Source: JAMLIN01 sp041676645 (GTDB lineage: Bacteria; Pseudomonadota; Gammaproteobacteria; Burkholderiales; Burkholderiaceae_E). From it: a stretch of DNA of 64,000 bases. This document shows positions 28,408 to 37,138 of this stretch, in pieces. The translations under genes were made by a program, and so were the position numbers. Each line of letters opens with the position of its first letter. The first letter of the stretch is position 1. A model generated the notes under the pieces. That model worked only from the letters and a program-made list of their open reading frames with translations, had not been told where the DNA came from and did not search any database. The DNA lies in the NCBI GenBank assembly GCA_041676645.1, contig JBAYRO010000005.1, forward strand, positions 1 through 64,000. The letters are read 5' to 3'.

Positions 28408-30009
28408 GTGAACGCAAATACGGGCCCCGGCGCGGCTGGCGAACCCTTCAATTATGCCGAGTACCTGTTCGCGACCAATGCCGGCCGGGCGGACCGGGTC
28501 GCCTACGTCGACGACCGCGGCAGCCTCAGCCACGGCGGTCTCGCCCAGCGGGCGCAGCGCCTGGCCGGCGCATTGCTGGCGGCCGGCCTGCGGCGCGAGG
28601 AGCGCGTCCTGCTGCTCGCCCACGACAGCAACGACTGGCCGGTGAGCTTTCTCGGCGCGATGTACGCCGGCATCGTGCCGGTCGCGCTCAACACCCTGCT
28701 CTCGGCGGACGACTACGCCTACGTGCTCGCCCACAGCGGCGCACGCGCGGCGATCGTCTCGGCGCCCCTGCTGCCGATGCTCGAGCAGGCCATGGCGCGC
28801 CGAGCGCATGCGATCGACACCATCGTGGTCAGCGGCGCCGACGAACCGGAACCGGTGCCCGGCCTCGCCGGCGGCACCCATGGCTTCGAAGCCTTCCTGG
28901 CCGCCGGCACGGCGCCGGGCGGGCCCGCGCCCACCTGCGGCGACAGCATCGGGTTCTGGCTCTATTCCTCGGGCTCGACCGGCAAGCCCAAGGGCACGGT
29001 CCATGCCCATGCCAGCCCCTGGTGGACCTCCGAGCTCTACGGCAAGCCGGTGCTGGGCGTGCGCGAGGACGACGTCTGCTTCTCCGCCGCCAAGCTCTTC
29101 TTCGCCTATGGCCTGGGCAACGCGCTCTTCTTTCCGCTCGCGGCCGGGGCGAGCACGGTGCTGATGGCCGAGCGCCCAACGCCGGAAGCCGTTTTCCGGC
29201 GCTGGGTCGAGCAACGCCCGACGCTGTTCTTCGGTGCGCCGACCGGCTATGCCGGCATGCTGGCCGCGCCGGGCCTGCCGGAGCGCGAACAGGTCGCCCT
29301 GCGACTGTGCTCATCGGCCGGCGAAGCCCTGCCCGCGGAAATCGGCGAGCGTTTCGCGCGCCGCTTCGGCTGCGAGGTCCTCGACGGCATCGGCTCGACC
29401 GAGATGCTCCACGTCTTCCTGTCGAACCGCCCCGGCGACGTGCGCTACGGCACCACCGGCCGCCCGGTGCCGGGCTACGACATCGACCTGCGCGACGAGC
29501 GCGGCCGCCCGGTGCCCGATGGCGAAGTCGGCGACCTCTACATCCGCGGTCCGAGTTCGGCGCTGATGTACTGGGAGAACCGCGACAAGACCCGCGAGAC
29601 CTTCATCGGCGCCTGGACGCGCAGCGGCGACAAGTACTCGCGCGACGCCGACGGCTACTACACCTATGCCGGGCGCAGCGACGACATGCTCAAGGTGAGC
29701 GGCCAGTACGTCTCGCCCTTCGAGGTCGAGGCGACGCTGGTGCAGCACGAGGCGGTGCTCGAGGCGGCGGTGATCGGCATCGAGGACGCCAACGGGCTGA
29801 CCCGCACGAAAGCCTTCGTCGTCCTCAAGTCGGGCCGGGCCGGCGACGACGAGCTGGCCGCCGAGCTGCAGGCGTTCATCAAGCAGCGGCTGGCGCCGCA
29901 CAAGTATCCGCGACATGTCGAGTTCATCGCCGAGCTGCCCAAGACGGCGACCGGCAAGATCCAGCGCTTCAGGCTGCGGGAGCTCGAACGGGAGCGCGAG
30001 GCACATTGA
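28408..30009 (+). CDS. bclA: Benzoate-CoA ligase
   Basis: Activates benzoate with ATP and CoA to benzoyl-CoA, the substrate of BoxAB. The AMP-binding core is LYSSGSTGKPKGTVHAH. DGIGSTEMLHVFLSNRPGD is typical of benzoate-CoA ligases. The C-terminal domain has GRSDDMLKVSGQYVSP and the catalytic lysine in KTATGKIQR. 533 residues from the GTG at 28408, which has GGGAGG upstream. An earlier in-frame ATG at 28288 would place the promoter inside the gene. Heads the plus-strand transcript with the ABC importer. Confidence 0.93.
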   Translation: MNANTGPGAAGEPFNYAEYLFATNAGRADRVAYVDDRGSLSHGGLAQRAQRLAGALLAAGLRREERVLLLAHDSNDWPVSFLGAMYAGIVPVALNTLLSADDYAYVLAHSGARAAIVSAPLLPMLEQAMARRAHAIDTIVVSGADEPEPVPGLAGGTHGFEAFLAAGTAPGGPAPTCGDSIGFWLYSSGSTGKPKGTVHAHASPWWTSELYGKPVLGVREDDVCFSAAKLFFAYGLGNALFFPLAAGASTVLMAERPTPEAVFRRWVEQRPTLFFGAPTGYAGMLAAPGLPEREQVALRLCSSAGEALPAEIGERFARRFGCEVLDGIGSTEMLHVFLSNRPGDVRYGTTGRPVPGYDIDLRDERGRPVPDGEVGDLYIRGPSSALMYWENRDKTRETFIGAWTRSGDKYSRDADGYYTYAGRSDDMLKVSGQYVSPFEVEATLVQHEAVLEAAVIGIEDANGLTRTKAFVVLKSGRAGDDELAAELQAFIKQRLAPHKYPRHVEFIAELPKTATGKIQRFRLRELEREREAH

Positions 30010-30102
30010 GGACTGCAATACCGGGGAACGACACCCACGGGTTCCGCCACGGGGCCGGCTAGCTCCGGCAGAATCACGACTCATCGCCACGAGGAGATCC
30101 GC

Positions 30103-31263
30103 ATGATCCGCAGCACCTTCCGACTTGCCGTCGGCGCCGCCGCAATCGCCCTTCTGCCCGGCCTCGCCCATGCCCAGGACAAGCTCCGGGTCGGGCTGAT
30201 GCTCCCGTATTCCGGCACCTACGCCCAGCTCGGCGAGGCGATCGAGAACGGCTTCCGGCTGTTCGTCGAGGAGAACGGCGGCAAGCTCGGCGGCCGCGAG
30301 ATCGAGTATTTCAAGCTCGACGATGAATCCTCGCCGCCCAAGGCGGCCGACAACATGAACCGGCTGGTCAAGCGCGACAACGTCGACGTGGTGGTGGGCA
30401 CGGTCCACTCCGGCGTCGCGATGGGCATGGCCAAGATCGCCAAGCAGACCGGCACCCTGATGATCAACCCGAACGCCGGCGCCGATGCGGTCACCGGGCC
30501 GATGTGCGCGAAGAACATCTTCCGCAGTTCCTTCTCGAACTGGCAGCCGGGCTATGCGACCGGCGAGGCGCTCGCGAAGACGGGCCTCGAGAACGTCGTC
30601 ACGATCACCTGGAAGTACGCCGCCGGCGCCGAATCGGTGGGCGGCTTCACCGAAGCCTTCGAGAAGGGCGGCGGCAAGGTGGTCCGCGACCTGACGGTGC
30701 CCTTCCCGAACGTCGAGTTCCAGGCCCTGCTCACCGAGATCGCCTCGCTCAAGCCCGATGCGGTCTACACCTTCTTCGCCGGCGGCGGCGCGGTGAAGTT
30801 CGTCAGGGACTACAAGGCCGCCGGCCTCGATTCGATCCCGCTCTACGGCGCCGGCTTCCTCACCGAGGGCACCACCAAGGCGCAGGGCGAAGCGGCCGAG
30901 GGCGTGATCACCGCGATGCACTATGCCGACAATCTCGACAACGAGAAGGACAAGGCCTTCCGGCTCGCCTATGCCAAGTCCTACAAGCTGCAGCCCGATG
31001 TCTATGCGGTGCAGGGCTACGATGCGGCGCAGATCCTCGCGACGGGACTGGCCGCGACCAATGGCGACGCGAAGCAGATCGACGCCTTCCGGGAGGCGGT
31101 TCTCGCGGCGAAGTTCGACAGCCCGCGCGGCAGCTTCACGATGTCCGAATCGCACAACCCGGTGCAGGACTTCTATCTGCGCAAGGTGACCGACGGCGAG
31201 AACGCCGTGGTCGGGATGGCCTCCGAGGCGCTGGCCGATCCGGGGCGTGGCTGCAACATGTAA
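30103..31263 (+). CDS. ABC transporter substrate-binding protein (branched-chain amino acid / aromatic acid type)
   Basis: Periplasmic binding protein of the LivJ/Peripla_BP_6 type. The signal peptide MIRSTFRLAVGAAAIALLPG ends LAHA, then the mature DKLRVGLMLPYSGTYAQLGE. Two lobes are visible (IEYFKLDDESSPPKAADNMN..., VVTITWKYAAGAESVGG...). 386 residues. GAGGAGA lies before the ATG. Its place directly after the ligase gene suggests it binds benzoate or a related acid; that is inference from context. Confidence 0.88.
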   Translation: MIRSTFRLAVGAAAIALLPGLAHAQDKLRVGLMLPYSGTYAQLGEAIENGFRLFVEENGGKLGGREIEYFKLDDESSPPKAADNMNRLVKRDNVDVVVGTVHSGVAMGMAKIAKQTGTLMINPNAGADAVTGPMCAKNIFRSSFSNWQPGYATGEALAKTGLENVVTITWKYAAGAESVGGFTEAFEKGGGKVVRDLTVPFPNVEFQALLTEIASLKPDAVYTFFAGGGAVKFVRDYKAAGLDSIPLYGAGFLTEGTTKAQGEAAEGVITAMHYADNLDNEKDKAFRLAYAKSYKLQPDVYAVQGYDAAQILATGLAATNGDAKQIDAFREAVLAAKFDSPRGSFTMSESHNPVQDFYLRKVTDGENAVVGMASEALADPGRGCNM

Positions 31264-31284
31264 GGCGAGGCCGACCGCCCTGCA

Positions 31285-32166
31285 ATGGATCTCGCCACTT
31301 TCCTGGTCCAGTGCCTGAACTCGATCCAGTTCGGCCTGCTGCTGTTCCTCGTCGCGTCGGGACTGACCCTGATCTTCGGGATCATGGGCATCATCAACCT
31401 GGCGCACGGCAGCTTCTACATGATCGGCGCCTACATGGCCTATGGCCTGGCGCCGGTCGTGGCCGGATCGGTGGGCGGCGGTTTCTTCACCACCCTCGCC
31501 TTCGGGCTGCTCCTGTCCGTGGTGGTCGGCTACCTGCTGGAATGGGCCTTCTTCAGCTATCTCTATGATCGCGAGCACCTGCAGCAGGTGCTGATGACCT
31601 ACGGCCTGATCCTGGTCTTCGATGAACTGCGCAGCATCGTCGTCGGCGACGACGTCCACGGCGTGGCGCCGCCGGCCTGGCTGGCCGGCAGCATCCCGCT
31701 GGGCGAGCTGATGAGCTATCCGGTGTACCGGCTCTTCATCTCGGCGGTATGCATCGCGCTCGCGATCGGGATGTACTTCGTCTTCACCCGGACCCGCCTG
31801 GGCATGATGATCCGGGCCGGCAGCAGCAACCGGGAGATGGTCCAGTCGCTGGGCATCGACATCAAGATCCTCTATCGCTTCGTGTTCGCCGCCGGCGTCG
31901 CGCTCGCGGCGCTGGCCGGCATGATCGCCGCGCCGGTCTCCAGCGTGTATCCGGGCATGGGCGACCAGGTGCTGATCATCTGCTTCGTGGTGGTGGTGAT
32001 CGGCGGCATCGGCTCGGTGCGCGGCGCCCTGCTCGCGGCCCTGCTGATCGGCGCGGTCGACACCTTCGGCAAGGTGCTGCTGCCCGGCGCCGCCGGCGTG
32101 CTGATCTACGTGCTGATGGCGGCGATCCTGCTGTGGAAGCCCGCCGGGCTGTTCCGGGCCGGCTGA
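31285..32166 (+). CDS. ABC transporter permease, LivH-like
   Basis: One of the two membrane subunits. It starts FLVQCLNSIQFGLLLFLVASGLTLIFGIMG, the usual LivH opening. ~8 hydrophobic helices, with GVVVVIGGIGSVRGAL-type coupling sequence near the C-terminus. 293 residues. Its TGA overlaps the next ATG by one base. Confidence 0.9.
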   Translation: MDLATFLVQCLNSIQFGLLLFLVASGLTLIFGIMGIINLAHGSFYMIGAYMAYGLAPVVAGSVGGGFFTTLAFGLLLSVVVGYLLEWAFFSYLYDREHLQQVLMTYGLILVFDELRSIVVGDDVHGVAPPAWLAGSIPLGELMSYPVYRLFISAVCIALAIGMYFVFTRTRLGMMIRAGSSNREMVQSLGIDIKILYRFVFAAGVALAALAGMIAAPVSSVYPGMGDQVLIICFVVVVIGGIGSVRGALLAALLIGAVDTFGKVLLPGAAGVLIYVLMAAILLWKPAGLFRAG

Positions 32167-33149
32167 TGACGACATCGCGCCCGGCCATCGTCCTGTGCCT
32201 TGCGGCGGTCGCCGGGCTCGCCCTCTATCCCCTGTTCGCGTCCGACTTCGGGGTCGACCTCACCACCAAGATCCTGATCTACGCGATCCTCGCGCTCTCG
32301 CTCGAACTGCTCGTGGGCCAGACCGGGCTCGTCTGCTTCGGGCAGGCGGCCTTCTTCGGCATCGCCGCCTACGCCACCGTGCGCTTCTCGCCGGAGTACG
32401 CCGCGGCCGCCGTCTGGTGGCTGCTGCCGGCCGCCGTCGCGGCCGCGGCCCTTTTCGCGCTCCTGATGGGCGCGCTGTCGCTGCGCACCCGCGGGGTGTA
32501 CTTCATCATGGTCACCCTCGCTTTCTCGCAGATGGCCTACTACGTCATCCACGACACGCCGGTCGGGGGCGGCACCGACGGCATCTATCTCAATGTCCTG
32601 CCCAGCGTGCCGATCGGCCCGACGCAGCTGCTCGACCTGGGCGATCCCCTGCAGTTCTACTATGTCGCGCTCGGCGCCGTGGTGGCCTGCTTCGGCCTGC
32701 TCGCCCTGGTGCTGCGCTCGCGCTTCGGACGCGCGCTGGCCGGGATGCGCGCCAACGAGCAGCGGATGCGGGCCACCGGCTTCCCGACCTACCCGTACCA
32801 GCTGGCTGCCTTCGTGCTGTCGGGGGCGATCGCCGGCGTCGCCGGCTTCCTGTTCGCCGTCAAGGACGGCTTCGTCAATCCCGAACTGCTGTCCTGGCAC
32901 CTCTCGGGGGCGGCGCTGGTCATGATCATCCTCGGCGGGCTCGGCCATCTGCGCGGTGCGGTGCTCGGCGCCTTCGCGCTCAGCCTGCTCGAGGAACTCT
33001 TCCAGTCGCGCGAACTGGTGGGCGGCTTCGCGGACCACTGGCATCTCGGCCTGGGCGCCTCGATCATCGCCTGCGTCGCCTTCCTGCCGCGCGGCCTGAT
33101 CGGGCTGCCGCAAATGCTGCGCGCCCGCCCGGGCGGGGATTCCCGGTGA
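32166..33149 (+). CDS. ABC transporter permease, LivM-like
   Basis: Second membrane subunit. Residues LLVGQTGLVCFGQAAFFGIAAY and LRTRGVYFIMVTLAFSQM are the LivM signature, and GGLGHLRGAVLGA is the C-terminal coupling region. 327 residues, about ten hydrophobic segments. Overlaps both neighbours (TGATG at the start, GTGA at the end). Confidence 0.9.
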   Translation: MTTSRPAIVLCLAAVAGLALYPLFASDFGVDLTTKILIYAILALSLELLVGQTGLVCFGQAAFFGIAAYATVRFSPEYAAAAVWWLLPAAVAAAALFALLMGALSLRTRGVYFIMVTLAFSQMAYYVIHDTPVGGGTDGIYLNVLPSVPIGPTQLLDLGDPLQFYYVALGAVVACFGLLALVLRSRFGRALAGMRANEQRMRATGFPTYPYQLAAFVLSGAIAGVAGFLFAVKDGFVNPELLSWHLSGAALVMIILGGLGHLRGAVLGAFALSLLEELFQSRELVGGFADHWHLGLGASIIACVAFLPRGLIGLPQMLRARPGGDSR

Positions 33150-33901
33150 GCGCCGGCGAGATCCTGCTCGCCGGTCGCGGCATCCGTCGCGTCTGGGGCG
33201 GACTCGTCGCCCTGGACGAGGTATCGATCGAGGTTCGCCGCGGCGAGGTCCATGCCCTGATCGGCACCAATGGCGCCGGCAAGTCGACGCTGGTGAACAT
33301 CCTCGCCGGCGAGATTCCGCCCACCGCCGGACGGGTCGAACTCCTCGGTCGCGATGTCGGCGCCTGGTCGCAGCCGCGCCGCGCCCGCGCGGGCCTGGCC
33401 CGCAGCTACCAGCGCACGACCATCTTTCCCGAGTTCAGCGTGCTCGAGAACTGCCGCCTCTGCGCCCAGGCGAAGCATCCACGCCCCTGGGCGTTCTGGT
33501 CGGCAGCGGCCCGCTGCGAGACCAGCCTGGACGCGGCCAGGCGCGCCGCCGTCCGGGTCGGTCTGGGCGACGATCTCCACCGCAAGGCGGGCCTGCTCTC
33601 GCACGGCGGGCGCCGCCAGCTCGAGATCGGCATGTGCCTGGCGACCCGGCCCCGGGTGCTGCTGCTCGACGAACCGCTCGCCGGCATGGGCGCCGAGGAA
33701 ACCGAGAGGATGCTGGCGCTCATCGAGGAACTGCGCCCCGACCATGGGATCCTGCTGGTCGAGCACGACATGGATGCGGTCTTCCGGATCGCCGACCGGA
33801 TCACGGTGATGGTCAACGGCCAGGTGATCGCCTCGGACCTGCCGGGCGCGATCCGCAACGATCCCGACGTCCAGGCCGCCTATCTCGGGGAGCCGGCGTG
33901 A
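33146..33901 (+). CDS. ABC transporter ATP-binding protein, LivG-like
   Basis: Walker A GTNGAGKST, the Q-loop region RSYQRTTIFPEFSVLEN, signature LSHGGRRQLEIGM and Walker B VLLLDEPLAGMG followed by VEHDMDAVF. The signature reads LSHGG where most have LSYGE/LSGGE. 251 residues, GTG start overlapping the permease stop. Pairs with the LivF-like ATPase that follows. Confidence 0.9.
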   Translation: MSAGEILLAGRGIRRVWGGLVALDEVSIEVRRGEVHALIGTNGAGKSTLVNILAGEIPPTAGRVELLGRDVGAWSQPRRARAGLARSYQRTTIFPEFSVLENCRLCAQAKHPRPWAFWSAAARCETSLDAARRAAVRVGLGDDLHRKAGLLSHGGRRQLEIGMCLATRPRVLLLDEPLAGMGAEETERMLALIEELRPDHGILLVEHDMDAVFRIADRITVMVNGQVIASDLPGAIRNDPDVQAAYLGEPA

Positions 33902-34620
33902 GCGCGTCGCCGCCCGGAGTCTTTCTCGAAGCCAGCGACATCCACGCCTGGTACGGCAGCAGCCATGTGCTGCACGGTATCGACCTGCGCATCGAGCGCG
34001 GCCGCACCGTCGGCCTGCTCGGGCGCAACGGCATGGGCAAGTCGACCCTGATCCGCAGCCTGCTCGGCCATGTCACCCAGCGCTCGGGTCGCATCGTGGT
34101 CGGCGGACGCGATCTCTCCCGCGCCCGCCCCCACCAGCTTGCCCGCTGCGGCGTCGGCTATGTGCCCGAGGGCCGCGGCGTCTTCCCCAATCTGTCGGTG
34201 CGCGAGAACCTCGTCATGGCGGCCCGGCCCGGTATCGACGGCCGGCGCGACTGGCCGCTCGAACGGATCCTCGAGACCTTTCCGCGGCTTGCCGAGCGCA
34301 TCGACCATCCCGGCGCGCAACTGTCCGGCGGCGAGCAGCAGATGCTGTCGATCGGCCGGGCGCTGATGACCCATCCCGAGCTGATCATCCTCGACGAAGC
34401 GACCGAGGGCCTCGCGCCGCTGGTGGTGCAGGAGATCTGGCGGGTGATCGAGGCGATCCGCGCCGACGGCATCGCCGCCCTGATCGTCGACCGCGACTAT
34501 CGCCGCGTTGCCACCCATGCGGATTCGCTGGTGGTGCTGCGCAAGGGCCAGGTTGCGCTCGCCGGTCCGGCGGGCGAACTCATGCGGTCCACCGAACTGG
34601 CCGAACTGCTCGGCGTCTGA
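33898..34620 (+). CDS. ABC transporter ATP-binding protein, LivF-like
   Basis: Walker A GRNGMGKST, GYVPEGRGVFPNLSVREN typical of LivF, signature LSGGEQQMLSIGRAL and Walker B LIILDEATEGL. After Walker B the switch region reads LIVDRDYRR, where most LivF proteins have VEQN. 240 residues, GTG start overlapping LivG. Last gene of the importer; 163 bases separate it from the IclR gene and hold nothing else I recognise. Confidence 0.9.
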   Translation: MSASPPGVFLEASDIHAWYGSSHVLHGIDLRIERGRTVGLLGRNGMGKSTLIRSLLGHVTQRSGRIVVGGRDLSRARPHQLARCGVGYVPEGRGVFPNLSVRENLVMAARPGIDGRRDWPLERILETFPRLAERIDHPGAQLSGGEQQMLSIGRALMTHPELIILDEATEGLAPLVVQEIWRVIEAIRADGIAALIVDRDYRRVATHADSLVVLRKGQVALAGPAGELMRSTELAELLGV

Positions 34621-34783
34621 ATGCCCGGCCAGGCGGCGGCAGCGATCGTGCCCACGAAAGCGGCACCGAACGGACCCGCGGAACCCACCGGAAGCTGCTC
34701 ATGCACCGCACCCCATGATAGGCTACTGCGCTTTCGGAACAAGGCAACCGAGACCCCCAGCAACCCCAGACCCGAGGTCCATC

Positions 34784-35581
34784 ATGCCCGCCTTCGTCCC
34801 CGCGGCTGCCCGGACGCTGAGCATCCTCGAGGCGTTCGCGCGCGAGCAGCGCGAGCTCAGCAATTCCGAGGTCGCCGCGCTGCTCGACATCGCCGACAGC
34901 AGCAGTTCGGATCTGCTCCACACGCTCCACGAACTCGGCTATGTCATGCGCACCGCGCGTAGCCGCCGCTTCTATCCCACGCAACGCCTCATCTCGGTGG
35001 CGCGCGCCATTGCCGAGCATGATCCGGTCGACATCGCGATCCGCGAAGCGATCGAACTGCTCAGCCGACGCACCGGCGAAACGGCGCTCTGCGGGCGGCT
35101 CGACGGGCACAAGGTGAACGTGGTCGGCATCCAGGAAGGCAGCTACGCCCTGCGCTACATCCAGCGCACCGGCACGCGCGTAGCCGTGCACCTGTCGTCC
35201 CTCGGTCGTGCCCTGCTCGCCATCCTGCCCGAGGACGAAGCCATGAGCCTGCTCGACGGGCGACTGCTGCGCAGCGTCACCACCTCGGAGTCGGGCGACA
35301 TCGACATCCTGCGCACGAAGATCGCCCAGGCGCGTACCGACGGCTATGCATGGGTCGATGGCGAAGGGATGCCCGGCGTCGCCGGCATCTCGGTGGCGGG
35401 CATGATCGGCCCCGAGCCGATCGCGATCGCGCTGGCGGGGCCCGCGGAACGCTTCCGCGCCCATCGGGAAGAGTATTGCCGCCAGCTGCTCGAGATCCGC
35501 AGCCTGGTCTTCGGTCCCGAATCGCCGGGCGTACGCTCACGCAAGCCGCGTCGGCGCCGGCATCTCGTTCGCGTCGCCTGA
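34784..35581 (+). CDS. IclR-family transcriptional regulator
   Basis: An N-terminal winged helix (SILEAFAREQRELSNSEVAAL...SSSDLLHTLHELGYV) and a C-terminal effector domain (GETALCGRLDGHKVNVVGIQEG ... GVAGISVAG). IclR proteins often control aromatic and acetate pathways. 265 residues. GAGG sits upstream of the ATG. It follows the importer on the same strand after 163 bases, so it may regulate the transporter or the next module. Effector unknown. Confidence 0.88.
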   Translation: MPAFVPAAARTLSILEAFAREQRELSNSEVAALLDIADSSSSDLLHTLHELGYVMRTARSRRFYPTQRLISVARAIAEHDPVDIAIREAIELLSRRTGETALCGRLDGHKVNVVGIQEGSYALRYIQRTGTRVAVHLSSLGRALLAILPEDEAMSLLDGRLLRSVTTSESGDIDILRTKIAQARTDGYAWVDGEGMPGVAGISVAGMIGPEPIAIALAGPAERFRAHREEYCRQLLEIRSLVFGPESPGVRSRKPRRRRHLVRVA

Positions 35582-35613
35582 TCCGCCGCCGCCGGGGCGC
35601 GCGGCGCTCCACC

Positions 35614-35642
35614 CTGCCAAAATCGTAAGCCTGACTTACAAT
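35614..35642 (+). promoter_or_regulatory. marR promoter with embedded operator
   Basis: CTGCCA (35614-35619), a 17-base spacer, and TACAAT (35637-35642). Within it GTAAG-CCTGA-CTTAC (35625-35639) is an inverted repeat with perfect 5-bp arms, as expected for a MarR dimer site covering the -10. Transcription would start at about 35648-35650, on or next to the ATG, so the mRNA may be leaderless. Confidence 0.6.
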
Positions 35643-35647
35643 CAGGC

Positions 35648-36163
35648 ATGCATATCAATACGGATCCGGGCAGCGTCGATGGCCTGCGGGTGAATCCCGA
35701 CGGCTTCGGCTTCCTGCTCGCCGACGTCGCCCGGCTGATGCGCCGCCGCTTCCGGGCGGGCATGGCGACCGAACCCCTCTGTCCGGCGCTGACGCCCGCC
35801 CAGTCGCGTGCGCTGACCTGGATCTGGCGTCACGAGGGCGCGCACCAGCGGGCGATCGCCGACCTGCTCGACATCCAGCCCATGACCCTGGCTCGCCTCG
35901 TCGACCAGCTCGCCGAGCTCGGCCTCGTCGAGCGGCGGCCCGACCCGGCGGACCGGCGCGCCTGGCGTCTCTACCTGACCGGGTCAGCGAGCCCGCGGCT
36001 GCATGCGATCCGCCGCACCGGCGCCAGTACGCGCAGCACCGCCCTGCGGGGCTTCGAACCCGACGAAGCCGAGCAACTCATGGCGATGCTGCATCGGGTG
36101 CGCGCAAACCTCGCGGACGATATCGATCACGACCACGACACCGGGGAGGACGACAGATCATGA
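35648..36163 (+). CDS. MarR-family transcriptional regulator
   Basis: A winged-helix repressor. The core is ALTPAQSRALTWIWRHEGAH, then QRAIADLLDIQPMTLARLVDQLAELGLVERRPDPADRRA, the MarR recognition helix and wing. 171 residues. The last residues are His/Asp-rich (DIDHDHDTGEDD). It overlaps the oxidoreductase gene by four bases, and an inverted repeat lies in its promoter. It is therefore likely to repress its own operon of oxidoreductase and drug-type exporter. Confidence 0.88.
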   Translation: MHINTDPGSVDGLRVNPDGFGFLLADVARLMRRRFRAGMATEPLCPALTPAQSRALTWIWRHEGAHQRAIADLLDIQPMTLARLVDQLAELGLVERRPDPADRRAWRLYLTGSASPRLHAIRRTGASTRSTALRGFEPDEAEQLMAMLHRVRANLADDIDHDHDTGEDDRS

Positions 36164-37131
36164 AGGCTGCGGTAGTCACGGCAAGAGGCCTCGAGGTCCG
36201 CGATGTCGACGTTCCGGTCGCCGGGCCCGAGGAGGTGCTGGTCCGGGTGCGGGCGAGCGGCCTGAATCGCGCCGATCTCGGCATGCGGGCCGGGCATGCG
36301 CACGGCTCGAGCGGTGGCGTCGGCACCGTCCTCGGGCTCGAGTGCGCGGGCGAGGTGGTCGCCACCGGCCTCGGAATCGACGACCTGGCGCTGGGCGACC
36401 GGGTGATGTGCTCGGTGCGCGGCGGCCATGCCGAGTACGCGCTCGCGCATCGCGGCCGGGTCCATCGCATCCCCGCGAACATGAGCTTCGCGGAGGCCGC
36501 CTGCTATCCGGTCGCACTGCAGACCATGCACGATGCGGTCGTGGTGCGCGGGCGCCTCGCGCCGGGCGAATCGGTGCTGGTCCAGGGCGCTTCCTCCGGC
36601 GTCGGGCTCATGGCGCTGCAGATCGCGCGCCGCTTCGGCGCGAAGCAGGTCATCGGCAGCTCCGGCAACGATGCCCGCCGCAAGCGCCTGCACGAATTCG
36701 GCGCCGACGCCAGCATCGACACCCGTGATCCCGACTGGCCCGAGGAGGTGCTGCGCCTGACCGACGGACGCGGCGTCGACCTGGTGGTCGACCAGCTTGC
36801 CGGGCCCTATGCCAACGGCAATCTGCGCGCGACGGCGGTGCTCGGGCGAATCGTCAACGTCGGGCGGCTGGCCGGCATGCACGCCGACTTCGACTTCGAC
36901 CTGCACGCCCTGCGCCGCATCGAATACATCGGCGTCACCTTCCGTACCCGCAGCGTCGCCGAGGTGAACGAGATCAATCGCCTGATGATCGCCAACCTCG
37001 GGGCGGCGCTGGCCGCCGGGGAACTGCGCCTGCCGATCGATCGCCGCTTCCCGCTCGACCAGGCCGATGCCGCCCTCGACCACATGCAGGCGAACGCCCA
37101 TTTCGGCAAGCTGGTGCTGGAGGTCGGCTGA
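36160..37131 (+). CDS. Quinone oxidoreductase-like MDR dehydrogenase
   Basis: Medium-chain dehydrogenase/reductase of the zinc-free QOR type. The N-terminal GroES-like half has VRVRASGLNRADLGMRAG. The Rossmann half has VQGASSGVGLMALQIARRFGAKQVI for NADPH. No zinc-ligand Cys cluster is seen. 323 residues. Translationally coupled to marR (ATGA) and followed after seven bases by an MFS exporter, a common electrophile or quinone defence layout. Substrate unknown. Confidence 0.87.
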   Translation: MKAAVVTARGLEVRDVDVPVAGPEEVLVRVRASGLNRADLGMRAGHAHGSSGGVGTVLGLECAGEVVATGLGIDDLALGDRVMCSVRGGHAEYALAHRGRVHRIPANMSFAEAACYPVALQTMHDAVVVRGRLAPGESVLVQGASSGVGLMALQIARRFGAKQVIGSSGNDARRKRLHEFGADASIDTRDPDWPEEVLRLTDGRGVDLVVDQLAGPYANGNLRATAVLGRIVNVGRLAGMHADFDFDLHALRRIEYIGVTFRTRSVAEVNEINRLMIANLGAALAAGELRLPIDRRFPLDQADAALDHMQANAHFGKLVLEVG

Positions 37132-37138
37132 GGACCCG

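Noticed and set aside
29311..32175. A very long open frame on the minus strand opposite the ligase and the ABC binding protein
   Set aside because: Its translation is low-complexity, rich in His, Gly, Arg, Asp and Gln, with no domain. It mirrors strongly coding plus-strand genes, as expected from high-GC codon bias.
34621..34783. Small open frame between the importer and the IclR gene
   Set aside because: No ribosome site and a composition of Pro/Ala/Arg shadow sequence; it runs into the IclR gene in another frame.
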